Source: JAGLOK01 sp963676355 (GTDB lineage Bacteria > Bacillota > Clostridia > Christensenellales > UMGS416). From it: a DNA stretch of 64,000 bases. The stretch lies in NCBI GenBank assembly GCA_963676355.1, contig OY781093.1, forward strand, positions 744,001-808,000, written 5' to 3'. Made by a program: the position numbers and the translations under genes. Every line of letters begins with the position of its first letter. Within the stretch, counting starts at the first letter, position 1. The notes beneath the pieces were generated by a model, which had not been told where the DNA came from, searched no databases, and saw nothing but the letters and a program-made list of their open reading frames with translations. This document shows, piece by piece, positions 34,994 through 42,751 of the stretch.

Positions 34994-36457
34994 ATGAGAA
35001 AAGAATTAGAAAGAGTAAACCCTTCAGATGTTGGACTTTCCTCTAAAGCTATTGATAGATATATTAGCTCATTAGAAAAAAGCTCGACAGAGATGCATGG
35101 GATTATGATATCCAGGTATAACAAAGTCTGTGCCGAAGGATGGTGGAAACCTTATTCCCCTATGCTAAGACATGGACTTCAGTCGTTAACCAAGTCATAT
35201 ACCTCAACAGCGATAGGTATATTGTTTTCACAAGGAAAGCTAAAGCTTAATGAAAGGCTTGTTGACATTCTTCCAGAATATATGCCAAATGAAATTTCTG
35301 AGAACTTGAGTCTTCTTACAGTACATGATTTGCTCTGTCTTGGGTCTGGGCTTAAAGTGATGCAAGACAGAACAAAAAAAGACTGGATATATGATTTCTT
35401 TGCATCGGAATTTGTTAATCGTCCCGGGAGTGAGTTTTTTTATAGTGGTGTAGTTTCGTCGATTTTGGGTGCTGTTGTCCGAAAAAAGACAGGTATGGGG
35501 CTGATGGATTATTTAAAACCCAGACTCTTTGAGAAAATTAGAATTATATCTGAAAATTTAAAATGGATTGAACATCCTGATGGACTGGAATATGGCGGCG
35601 GCGGATTATTTTCAACGACCGAAGATAGTTTGCGATTAGGATTGCTGTATTTGAATAAGGGTTATTGGGATGGTGAAGAAATCTTAAGCAAAGACTGGGT
35701 AGCGAAAGCTACAACAAGCCAAATGGACAATGGAAATGAAACGGCGGCTGACAGTAAAGTGGGATATGGCTATCAGATGTGGATGTGTCAGCCTGAAGGT
35801 GTGTTTCGCTTTGATGGTGCGCATGGGCAGTTTACAATCATAGATCCCAAATTGGAAATGGTTATATCTATAAACCAGTATGCTGAAGGAACTTTTGTAC
35901 AAGATACTCTTGATATTACGTGGAAATATTTGTCGGAGGCACGAGGAGAAGACAATTGTGATCATATTCTTGCTGAAAGATTAAAATCACTTTCAATAAA
36001 AAGAGATGAAACGCGGCCTGTTCCGGAAAATACAAAAAAAATATTGAATAAGAAATTCCACTTGGAACCAAACGAATTTTATTTGATTCCTCGTGTATAT
36101 AATATGCTTTCTCACAAACTGCCTAAGGGAATAAAAAACCTCGAATTTTCTCTTGAGGATGGTGCGATTGTTATATATACTACGTATGGGAATAAAGATT
36201 ATGCTTTAAATGTAAGCATGGATGGTATCGACCGTCTGAGCAGAGTTTTTGTCGCGCGTGATTTACCTGATATGATTTATGCGTCTGGCTATTGGGAAAA
36301 CGAAAATGAAATTAATATAAAATTAAAGTATATTGAGACTTGTTATGATGTCAGCTTTAAGATAATATTTTCATCTGATGGGTTAGAACTAATATACACA
36401 GATAACATGCCTTTTTCTGAAAATTATAATAAAGAAATAAGAATAAAATCTATCTGA
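34994..36457 (+). CDS. Serine hydrolase, beta-lactamase/penicillin-binding fold (paralogue 1)
   Basis: This 487-residue protein belongs to the class C beta-lactamase-related esterases. It has SLTK (S64-K67) as the nucleophile motif, FYSGVVSS in the place of the YxN motif (Tyr kept, Asn changed to Gly), and FDGAHGQF near residue 277 as the third element. The last 150 residues form an extra beta-rich domain. No signal peptide is seen, so it is cytoplasmic, unlike penicillin-binding proteins. It is clearly paralogous to the genes at 48148 and 58986. The ribosome site is weak (GGATG). Activity on an acyl ester or amide is expected; the substrate is unknown. Confidence 0.88.
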   Translation: MRKELERVNPSDVGLSSKAIDRYISSLEKSSTEMHGIMISRYNKVCAEGWWKPYSPMLRHGLQSLTKSYTSTAIGILFSQGKLKLNERLVDILPEYMPNEISENLSLLTVHDLLCLGSGLKVMQDRTKKDWIYDFFASEFVNRPGSEFFYSGVVSSILGAVVRKKTGMGLMDYLKPRLFEKIRIISENLKWIEHPDGLEYGGGGLFSTTEDSLRLGLLYLNKGYWDGEEILSKDWVAKATTSQMDNGNETAADSKVGYGYQMWMCQPEGVFRFDGAHGQFTIIDPKLEMVISINQYAEGTFVQDTLDITWKYLSEARGEDNCDHILAERLKSLSIKRDETRPVPENTKKILNKKFHLEPNEFYLIPRVYNMLSHKLPKGIKNLEFSLEDGAIVIYTTYGNKDYALNVSMDGIDRLSRVFVARDLPDMIYASGYWENENEINIKLKYIETCYDVSFKIIFSSDGLELIYTDNMPFSENYNKEIRIKSI

Positions 36458-36558
36458 TGATTGTTTAAAAAACGGCTTATAAAATATATGATTTTGAGCT
36501 GTGAATTTTATAGAAATGATGTAGAAATAAAAAGCAAACTAAAAAGAGGACAGACAAA

Positions 36559-37758
36559 ATGCAAACACAGGAACAAACTAAACTTTGGAACAAACAATAT
36601 ATATTGATGCTCGTTTTGAGCACTTTGACAGCCATTGGATTTAATATGGTTCAACCGGTTATAGTTAAATACGCTATTTCTATCGGTGCTACAATTGCTA
36701 TATCAGGAACAATTGCTGGTATATTTTCAATTACCGCGATTTTTGGTAGGCCGTTTTCCGGATTTATATCGGATAGGTTTAATAAGAAAAAGATTATGAT
36801 TGTATCAACCGCTATGCTGGCAATTGCCTCATTGGGGTATGGGATTTCTCATAGCCCTTCAGTGCTTTTAGGATTCAGGATATTCCATGGTCTGGCTTTT
36901 TCAATAAGCGGAACAGCGGGTATTGCTCTGGGAACTACCTTTGTGCCAAAGGATCGTTTAGGAGAAGGTATAGGATTTTTAGGAATAGGATATATTTTAG
37001 CGCGTGCCATTGGTCCAAATCTTGGAGTAATTGCTTTAAACAATTTTGGATTCTTTTATGTGTTTTTAGGTGCGTTTATCGTTATTGTCACTTCCACGCT
37101 TCTTACATTTACACTGAAATATGAACACGTAGGCAGTTATAATAAACCACAAAAAGGTAAGAAGATATCAATTAAACTTAGTGATTTATTTGCAATAGAG
37201 TTACTTCCGCTAGTGCTAATAGCTGGCACATTCTCTATGATGAATGGCATAATAAGCAGTTTTATAGTAAGTTTGGGAGAAGAGAAAAATATAATTGGAA
37301 TCGGGATATACTTCACTGTAAATGCTTTAGCGCTTTTGCTTGTCCGCCCGTTCTCAGGAAAACTGCTTGATAAAAAAGGGTTGGCGTTTATCGCGTTTCC
37401 TGGATTTATACTTGCTATCGCGGCAGCTTTGCTTTTGGGTACAGCGAGCGCCTTGTGGATGATTATATTGGCGGCGATTTTTTATGCATTTGGACAAGGA
37501 GCCAGCCAGCCTGCGTTTCAGACAACTTGTATTAAAAAGTTAGGACTTAAGCGGGTAGGAGTTGCGACAAGCACATATTTTATTGGAGCAGACATTGGAA
37601 ACGGTCTTGGGCCAATGATTGGCGGTACAGTAGCAGGAGCGTTTGGATTTAGTGGTGCATACTTTATGGGCGCATTTGTTTTAGTATTAGGTTTTATTGG
37701 TTTCTTTATTTATCGCAGAGTAAATGCGAAAAAAGATGCCATAAAAGTAGTAGACTAA
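36559..37758 (+). CDS. MFS transporter
   Basis: The 399-residue protein has about 12 membrane helices and the MFS motif A-like loop after helix 2 (GRPFSGFISDRFNKKKIM), repeated in the second half (RPFSGKLLDKKGLAF). Overall it resembles drug or sugar-export MFS proteins of the 12-helix type. AGAGGA precedes the ATG. It follows the first serine hydrolase by 100 bases on the same strand and ends at a bidirectional terminator. It may move a substrate or product of the hydrolase island; direction and substrate cannot be inferred. Confidence 0.9.
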   Translation: MQTQEQTKLWNKQYILMLVLSTLTAIGFNMVQPVIVKYAISIGATIAISGTIAGIFSITAIFGRPFSGFISDRFNKKKIMIVSTAMLAIASLGYGISHSPSVLLGFRIFHGLAFSISGTAGIALGTTFVPKDRLGEGIGFLGIGYILARAIGPNLGVIALNNFGFFYVFLGAFIVIVTSTLLTFTLKYEHVGSYNKPQKGKKISIKLSDLFAIELLPLVLIAGTFSMMNGIISSFIVSLGEEKNIIGIGIYFTVNALALLLVRPFSGKLLDKKGLAFIAFPGFILAIAAALLLGTASALWMIILAAIFYAFGQGASQPAFQTTCIKKLGLKRVGVATSTYFIGADIGNGLGPMIGGTVAGAFGFSGAYFMGAFVLVLGFIGFFIYRRVNAKKDAIKVVD

Positions 37759-37817
37759 GAAATTTTGAAGAAAGTTTAGGCTAAAGCTGTTTAAATTTTG
37801 TTAATTGCGATTTCTTT

Positions 37818-37858
37818 AAAAAAAGCTTATCATTTAAAAACATGATAAGCTTTTTTTT
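37818..37858. terminator. Bidirectional terminator
   Basis: A perfect 16-bp stem including AAGCTTATCAT and ATGATAAGCTT (37818-37833 with 37842-37857) with A and T tracts on either side stops both the MFS gene and the convergent esterase operon. Confidence 0.93.
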
Positions 37859-37882
37859 ATTAAAGGTTATTTATACTGCTTT

Positions 37883-39088
37883 TTAAGGAGTATAAATACT
37901 TTCTTTTGTAATTGGATCTCTGCTGAAATGAGAGAAAAATTCAAAAATAAGGCGAGCCATTTCCGGCGTAGGCCAGTGGGGGATGTTCATTTCTGCGACA
38001 ATACGTATTCGGGCTACGCCATCTTCGCTTTTTATATCTCCAATATGATATAAGACACCGTCTTTTACATATGATTTTCGACAATCAATAGATAATGGCA
38101 TGCCGATATCACGTTCCGCTTCAGAAATGTCGATACGATCCTTTAACGCCATGACATCATCAATATTTATTTCTTTTGCATGATTTACTAGAGCCCAGCT
38201 GTTTATTCCCTCTATAAGGTCAGCTGGATTTTCCATCTGCGAAAGTGGGAACTTTTTTCCTTGGAAGTTATAGAACGGGAAACGCTCTCCGTCTTTATCT
38301 CCATATACATTAATGACTGGCATATAGGTTTTAAGTTCAAGTGCGCGAGGAACACCATCAAACGGAGGGATTGGCTCTCTGTCATCGTCATGGCCGTTGT
38401 TGAAAGCATTGTCGATTGAAGTCCCACATGGACCTACAGCGGCAAAGATGTCCGGCCTTTGATTGCCTAAACGGTTGGAAGCCCATCCGCCGTATGAGAA
38501 GCCTGTTGCGTATACTCGGCTCTCGTCTACAGGGTATAGCTTTTTTGCGTCTTCTAATATTTCTTCCAGAATATCTTCCAGTTCGTATGAAGGTATGATA
38601 ACAATCCATTCCCTTTTGGCAGCTTCCTGTGCAAAGCCCCAACCTTCTACTAAGAAGATATTGTTACAGGCACCGTGAAGAGCGAATACTACAGGATATT
38701 TGCGACCCTTATTTTTGGGGTCGAACGCAGAGACAGGAACTAAAGATGTCCAAATCTTTTTTTCATTTTGTTTTAATGGATGATTTTCTGTTTTCCATCT
38801 GTATCCTGTCTTTTTCCCATATTCATCCCAGTCCATTGGATTATCGAAACCGTGAAATTCCTTAACCATACCTTTTTTTGCCCAATATGCCATTACTTCA
38901 GGAGAGCGTTCGTCGGGTACTCCAAGAACAGGCTCCATCATTTCTTCTAGTGCGGGGAAAAAGCTAGTGCTTTTTAGGGCTTCAAGGTCTACATTTGGAC
39001 TGAAAGTTGTATATAAATCACGTATATCACACACCATTCCGTCGTCTGTCATCTGATATTTACTATCTAAGATTTTTTCAATGTCCAT
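37883..39088 (-). CDS. Alpha/beta hydrolase, esterase of the PHB-depolymerase/feruloyl-esterase type (tandem copy B)
   Basis: The 401-residue protein has VVFALHGACNN (oxyanion region), the nucleophile motif GFSYGGW, and a C-terminal NIPHWPTPEMARLIFEFFSHFSRDP block whose His probably completes the triad. No signal peptide is present. AAGGAGG precedes the ATG at 39088; a longer TTG start would place that site inside the gene. It is second in a two-gene operon with a close paralogue sharing nearly every motif. Related folds hydrolyse feruloyl, acetyl or polyhydroxyalkanoate esters; a cytoplasmic position argues for an imported substrate. Confidence 0.85.
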   Translation of the reverse strand: MDIEKILDSKYQMTDDGMVCDIRDLYTTFSPNVDLEALKSTSFFPALEEMMEPVLGVPDERSPEVMAYWAKKGMVKEFHGFDNPMDWDEYGKKTGYRWKTENHPLKQNEKKIWTSLVPVSAFDPKNKGRKYPVVFALHGACNNIFLVEGWGFAQEAAKREWIVIIPSYELEDILEEILEDAKKLYPVDESRVYATGFSYGGWASNRLGNQRPDIFAAVGPCGTSIDNAFNNGHDDDREPIPPFDGVPRALELKTYMPVINVYGDKDGERFPFYNFQGKKFPLSQMENPADLIEGINSWALVNHAKEINIDDVMALKDRIDISEAERDIGMPLSIDCRKSYVKDGVLYHIGDIKSEDGVARIRIVAEMNIPHWPTPEMARLIFEFFSHFSRDPITKESIYTP

Positions 39089-39113
39089 TTTTGCCTCCTT
39101 CAATAATTTTGTT

Positions 39114-40313
39114 TTATTTTATATAGATACTTTCTTTTGTAATTGGATCACGTTTGAAATGGGAGAAAAATTCAAAAACTTGGCGGGATAATTCAGGAGT
39201 TGGCCAGTGGGGTGTGTTCATTTCACATACAATTCGAACGCGTGCAATACCATCTTCGCTTTTCAAGTCACCGATATAATTTGTGATTCCATCTGCTATT
39301 ACTGTTTTTCTGCAATCCGGAGCAAGAGGAATGCCGATGTTTTTTTCTTCAACTGAAATACCCTCTTTATCTTTTAGGGACATTACTTCATCCAGAGAAA
39401 TTTCTGGAGCATGGTTTACACGAGCCCACGAGTTGATGCCTTCAATCAAATCACTGGGACTGCCGCTTATTCCGAGCTGCGTAAAACCTTTATAGTCGTA
39501 TATTGGGAACCTGAACCCGTCAAGATTTCCGATTACATTGATAATCGGCATGTAAGTTTTCATTTCAATAGCTCGGGGAACACCATCAAATGGAGTTTGA
39601 GGTTCTGGGCCTACTGCATTTTCTAAAAAGCCATTGTCTATTGAAAAACCACAAGGTGCCACAGCTGCATATACATCTGGGCGCTTGTTACCCAGGAAGT
39701 TTGACATGACTCCTCCATACGAGAAGCCAGTGGCATATATTCGGCTTTCATCAATTGGATATAAACTCTTTGCTTCCTCAAGTATTTCGTCGATAATATC
39801 ATCAAGCTCAATTGAAGGGACAATTACAATCCATTCACGATTGGCAGCCTCTTGAGGAAATCCCCAGCCGTCAATAATGCTTATCGGATTGAATCCGCCG
39901 TGAAGCACTACTACCACAGGGTATTTTCTATCAATGTTTTCAGGATTGAATGCTGAAACAGGCACAAACGAGTTCCATCTTTTAAAATTGTTTTGAGGTG
40001 CTTGATTTTCCGTGTCTTCCCAATGATAGCCAGTTTTCATTTCGTATTCTTTCCAGCTCATAGGATTTTGCTGGCCGTGTATCTCTTTGACCATGCCTCG
40101 CTTTGCCCAATAGGCAATGGTAGCTGGAGAGTGATCGTTAAAGTTATCTAAGATAGGCTCCATCATTTCAGAGAGAGAGTCGAAAAAACCTTTGTCTTTC
40201 AATTCATCCAAATTAACTTTAGGGTTATAAGTCGTGTAGAGATCAAGCACTTTGTCGATTCGACCACTGTCTGTCATTACAAACTGCTTATTCAAAAATT
40301 TTTCGTAGTCCAT
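39114..40313 (-). CDS. Alpha/beta hydrolase, esterase (tandem copy A)
   Basis: This 399-residue paralogue of the downstream gene has VVVLHGGFNP, GFSYGGVMSN and NTPHWPTPELSRQVFEFFSHFKRDP in the same order, and both proteins share their ends (DPITKESIY). No signal peptide is seen. The ATG at 40313 is used because AAAAGGAG lies just upstream. The gap to the second copy is 25 bases, so the pair is an operon from a tandem duplication. Its promoter region holds operator copy 2, shared with the divergent NIF3-like gene. Confidence 0.86.
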   Translation of the reverse strand: MDYEKFLNKQFVMTDSGRIDKVLDLYTTYNPKVNLDELKDKGFFDSLSEMMEPILDNFNDHSPATIAYWAKRGMVKEIHGQQNPMSWKEYEMKTGYHWEDTENQAPQNNFKRWNSFVPVSAFNPENIDRKYPVVVVLHGGFNPISIIDGWGFPQEAANREWIVIVPSIELDDIIDEILEEAKSLYPIDESRIYATGFSYGGVMSNFLGNKRPDVYAAVAPCGFSIDNGFLENAVGPEPQTPFDGVPRAIEMKTYMPIINVIGNLDGFRFPIYDYKGFTQLGISGSPSDLIEGINSWARVNHAPEISLDEVMSLKDKEGISVEEKNIGIPLAPDCRKTVIADGITNYIGDLKSEDGIARVRIVCEMNTPHWPTPELSRQVFEFFSHFKRDPITKESIYIK

Positions 40314-40510
40314 ATGTGTTCTCCTTTTCCAATTTAACTGAATTTTATATAAATAATAGATGCTGATCACATTTGAAATTTAACGAGATTGCCATAATAT
40401 ATTTTTTAAAATGTCATTATAAAAGCATATAAATTATAAACGATAACATATGCATATTGCAAGTATATACTGGGCTAATTTGTGTTATGCAAAATAATAT
40501 TTCTGGTATG

Positions 40511-40528
40511 ATGTCAAACGCTTTACAT
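40511..40528. promoter_or_regulatory. LacI-type operator, copy 2
   Basis: ATGTCAAACGCTTTACAT matches the same 18-bp consensus. It covers the -35 box (TTTACA, 40522-40527) of the NIF3-like gene promoter and lies between divergent genes, so it may control both directions. Confidence 0.75.
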
Positions 40529-40550
40529 AAATAAAAAGAATTGATATAAT
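40522..40550 (+). promoter_or_regulatory. Promoter of the first NIF3-like gene
   Basis: TTTACA at 40522-40527, a 17-base spacer, and TATAAT at 40545-40550 preceded by TGA (extended -10). Confidence 0.7.
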
Positions 40551-40593
40551 TACTTCAGATTTTTCAAATAAGAACTATGAAGGAGACCTTATT

Positions 40594-41406
40594 ATGACTA
40601 TTAAAAATGTTATTGACAGCATTCTTGATTACCATCCTGACATTGGAGATCGCAGAACATGTGATGTAATTATAGGATCAGACCCGGATGTAGAGTGCAC
40701 AGGGATTTTAGTATCCATTGCGCCAACAGTTGAAATTGTGAGAAAAGCTATTGAAATTGGTGCGAATTTTATATTTGTCCATGAACCCACTTTTTACAGT
40801 GGTTACGATGACGAATGCGAATGGCTTGAAGGGAATGACGTATATGAAGAGAAACTTAAGCTTATAAAGGATAACGGTATTGTAATTTACCGTGACCATG
40901 ATCATATTCATATGCATAATCCTGATGGAATCTTCCACTATTTAATTAAACAGCTTGGTTGGATGGATTATATAACAGATACTGAATCACATGTGCCTGA
41001 CTTTAAATTGCCTGAAACAACATTGGGTGATTTGGTAAAGCATATCAAAGAAAAAATGGAGCTTGATACAATTAGGTTTATCGGCGATCCGAATGCTGTA
41101 GTTTCAACTGTAGCCTTCTGCGGACATTTGCTTCCAAATGCTGATACTAACTGGAGTAATAACGACCAAGTTGCAAAGTCTTGGGATTATGATGTGGTTA
41201 TTCCCGGAGAGATAGTTGAGTGGACGGTTCCCCTATATTTCCATGATGCAAAGGCGCTTGGAAAAGCTAAAGGCATGATTATGCCAGGCCACTTTATACA
41301 AGAAGAAGCTGGCATGAGATGGGCAGAGGAGTGGCTAAGACCTCTTGTGGGCGACGACATGGATATAACATTTGTAGCTGCGGGAGATATGTTTAGTTAT
41401 ATGTAA
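40594..41406 (+). CDS. NIF3-like dinuclear-metal protein (paralogue 1)
   Basis: The 270-residue protein matches the NIF3 family: VECTGILVSIAPTVEIVRKAI, then ANFIFVHEPTFYSG, where family members usually have HHP, and a C-terminal MPGHFIQEEAGM carrying His/Glu ligands. The middle ligand region reads DHDHIHMHNPDG (101-112), a His-rich form also present at the same residues of the paralogue at 53354. NIF3 proteins bind two metal ions; their activity is poorly defined. GAAGGAGA precedes the ATG. Its own promoter carries an operator, which ties it to the hydrolase regulon. A metal-dependent hydrolase role is an inference. Confidence 0.85.
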   Translation: MTIKNVIDSILDYHPDIGDRRTCDVIIGSDPDVECTGILVSIAPTVEIVRKAIEIGANFIFVHEPTFYSGYDDECEWLEGNDVYEEKLKLIKDNGIVIYRDHDHIHMHNPDGIFHYLIKQLGWMDYITDTESHVPDFKLPETTLGDLVKHIKEKMELDTIRFIGDPNAVVSTVAFCGHLLPNADTNWSNNDQVAKSWDYDVVIPGEIVEWTVPLYFHDAKALGKAKGMIMPGHFIQEEAGMRWAEEWLRPLVGDDMDITFVAAGDMFSYM

Positions 41407-41518
41407 TTAAGCTTTATATGTAATGCGTTGAACAAATTTGTTTATAAAGTGCAGCTTAATCGTACATCTGACAATAATTAAATGGTTTCATCGCCGTACT
41501 AAACTATAATAAGAACCT

Positions 41519-41550
41519 AACAAAGAGCGCCACAAAGGCGCTCTTGTTTT
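41519..41550 (+). terminator. Rho-independent terminator
   Basis: AAGAGCGCC at 41523-41531 pairs with GGCGCTCTT at 41537-41545 across a 5-base loop, followed by GTTTTATA. Confidence 0.92.
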
Positions 41551-41679
41551 ATATTAAATTTATAAGTAAAAACAAGGTATTCTACTTAATAGTTTTATCC
41601 AATGTTATGATGTTTTTGATTCTGTGATTTAACATGTATTGATTAAAATTGTTAAAGTATAATGTGTTAATTTTACAAG

Positions 41680-41688
41680 TGGTATAAT
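41680..41688 (+). promoter_or_regulatory. Extended -10 promoter of the kinase/GH13 operon
   Basis: TGGTATAAT places TATAAT at 41683-41688 with an extended TG. No good -35 is seen at 17 bases. The predicted start point is near 41695. Confidence 0.5.
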
Positions 41689-41715
41689 GTTTATGAATCG
41701 CTCTATTAATTAGGC

Positions 41716-41733
41716 ATGTCAATCGGTTGACAT
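41716..41733. promoter_or_regulatory. LacI-type operator, copy 3
   Basis: ATGTCAATCGGTTGACAT is a palindrome with 7-bp arms matching the consensus. It lies about 20 bases downstream of the predicted start point, a position suited to repression of elongation or initiation. Confidence 0.75.
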
Positions 41734-41786
41734 AAATAATTCTTTCGGATATTATAGAGCATATATTACTGATTGGAGAACAGGCT

Positions 41787-42749
41787 ATGAATTATAATGA
41801 ATTAACTCAAACTATGTCTAATTGGAAACCAACTAGAATTGAAAATTTGGAACTTGTTCCTCTGGGAGATATGCCTGGAGATAAAGTTGAGATTAATGAC
41901 GCGCATATAAAGAAAGCTAACATAATATTTCCAAAACTGATTGAAGAGCTAAAATTAGTTTTAAAAGCAAATCCGCATGACAAAGCCGTTATAGGCGTTT
42001 GCGGAGGATCGGGTGTGGGAAAATCTGAAACAGCTTCTTTGCTATCGTACTATCTAGAATCAATAGGAATCGGAAGCTACACATTATCTGGAGATAACTA
42101 TCCGCACAGAATCCCAAAGCAAAATGATGCTGAAAGATTAAGAATTTATAGAAAAAGCGGAATGAAGGGGCTTCAGCTTCGCGGGTTGCTCACAAATGAA
42201 ATATCTCAAACATTAAGAGAGCTTCAGAAAAAAGAGATAGACAGCAATATTGAAGAAGTGGCAAATTACCCTTGGATTTCTGTTTATCAGCAAGAAGCAA
42301 GTAACGGATTAAGAAACTATTTGGGAAGCAATGAAGAAATCAATTTTAATGAGTTATCAGATATCATAGCACAATTTAAAAATGGAGCATCTTCTGTTTT
42401 TTTAAAGAGAATGGGTAGAGAAGAAACAGACCTATGGTATGAAGTTGTGGATTTCAGCGAAAAGAATGTAATAATCATAGAGTGGACGCACAGCAATAGT
42501 TTCCGACTTAAAGGAGTCGATATTCCGGTGTTTTTATTCAGCACTCCAAGTGAAACTCTTGAACATAGAAGGGCAAGAGCCCGAGATAAAGGTGTCGACA
42601 GTTCGTTTGTGACATTAGTTTTAAAGCTTGAGCAGGAAATGCTTAGTTCACAGGCAGTAAAGGCGAAAATCATCTTAACAAAAAGCGGGGAAATAATAAA
42701 TTTTAATGAGTTTCAAAAAGCTGCAATAATAGAAGAGGCAGGTGAGTAA
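41787..42749 (+). CDS. P-loop kinase-like protein
   Basis: The 320-residue protein has a Walker A motif GGSGVGKS at 73-80 and a following SGDNYPHRIP segment that resembles the acceptor region of uridine-kinase/adenylylsulfate-kinase-like enzymes. Other conserved families are not recognised. GGAGA precedes the ATG. Its stop is 2 bases before the GTG of a sucrose-phosphorylase-like gene, so the two are translationally linked and probably work in sequence, for example phosphorylating the released aglycone or sugar. The acceptor substrate is not known. Confidence 0.78.
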   Translation: MNYNELTQTMSNWKPTRIENLELVPLGDMPGDKVEINDAHIKKANIIFPKLIEELKLVLKANPHDKAVIGVCGGSGVGKSETASLLSYYLESIGIGSYTLSGDNYPHRIPKQNDAERLRIYRKSGMKGLQLRGLLTNEISQTLRELQKKEIDSNIEEVANYPWISVYQQEASNGLRNYLGSNEEINFNELSDIIAQFKNGASSVFLKRMGREETDLWYEVVDFSEKNVIIIEWTHSNSFRLKGVDIPVFLFSTPSETLEHRRARARDKGVDSSFVTLVLKLEQEMLSSQAVKAKIILTKSGEIINFNEFQKAAIIEEAGE

Positions 42750-42751
42750 CT

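Noticed and set aside
34994..36457. Antibiotic-resistance beta-lactamase or penicillin-binding protein
   Set aside because: No signal peptide, an extra C-terminal domain, paralogues in a sugar-catabolic setting and a changed YxN motif point to a cytoplasmic esterase-type hydrolase.
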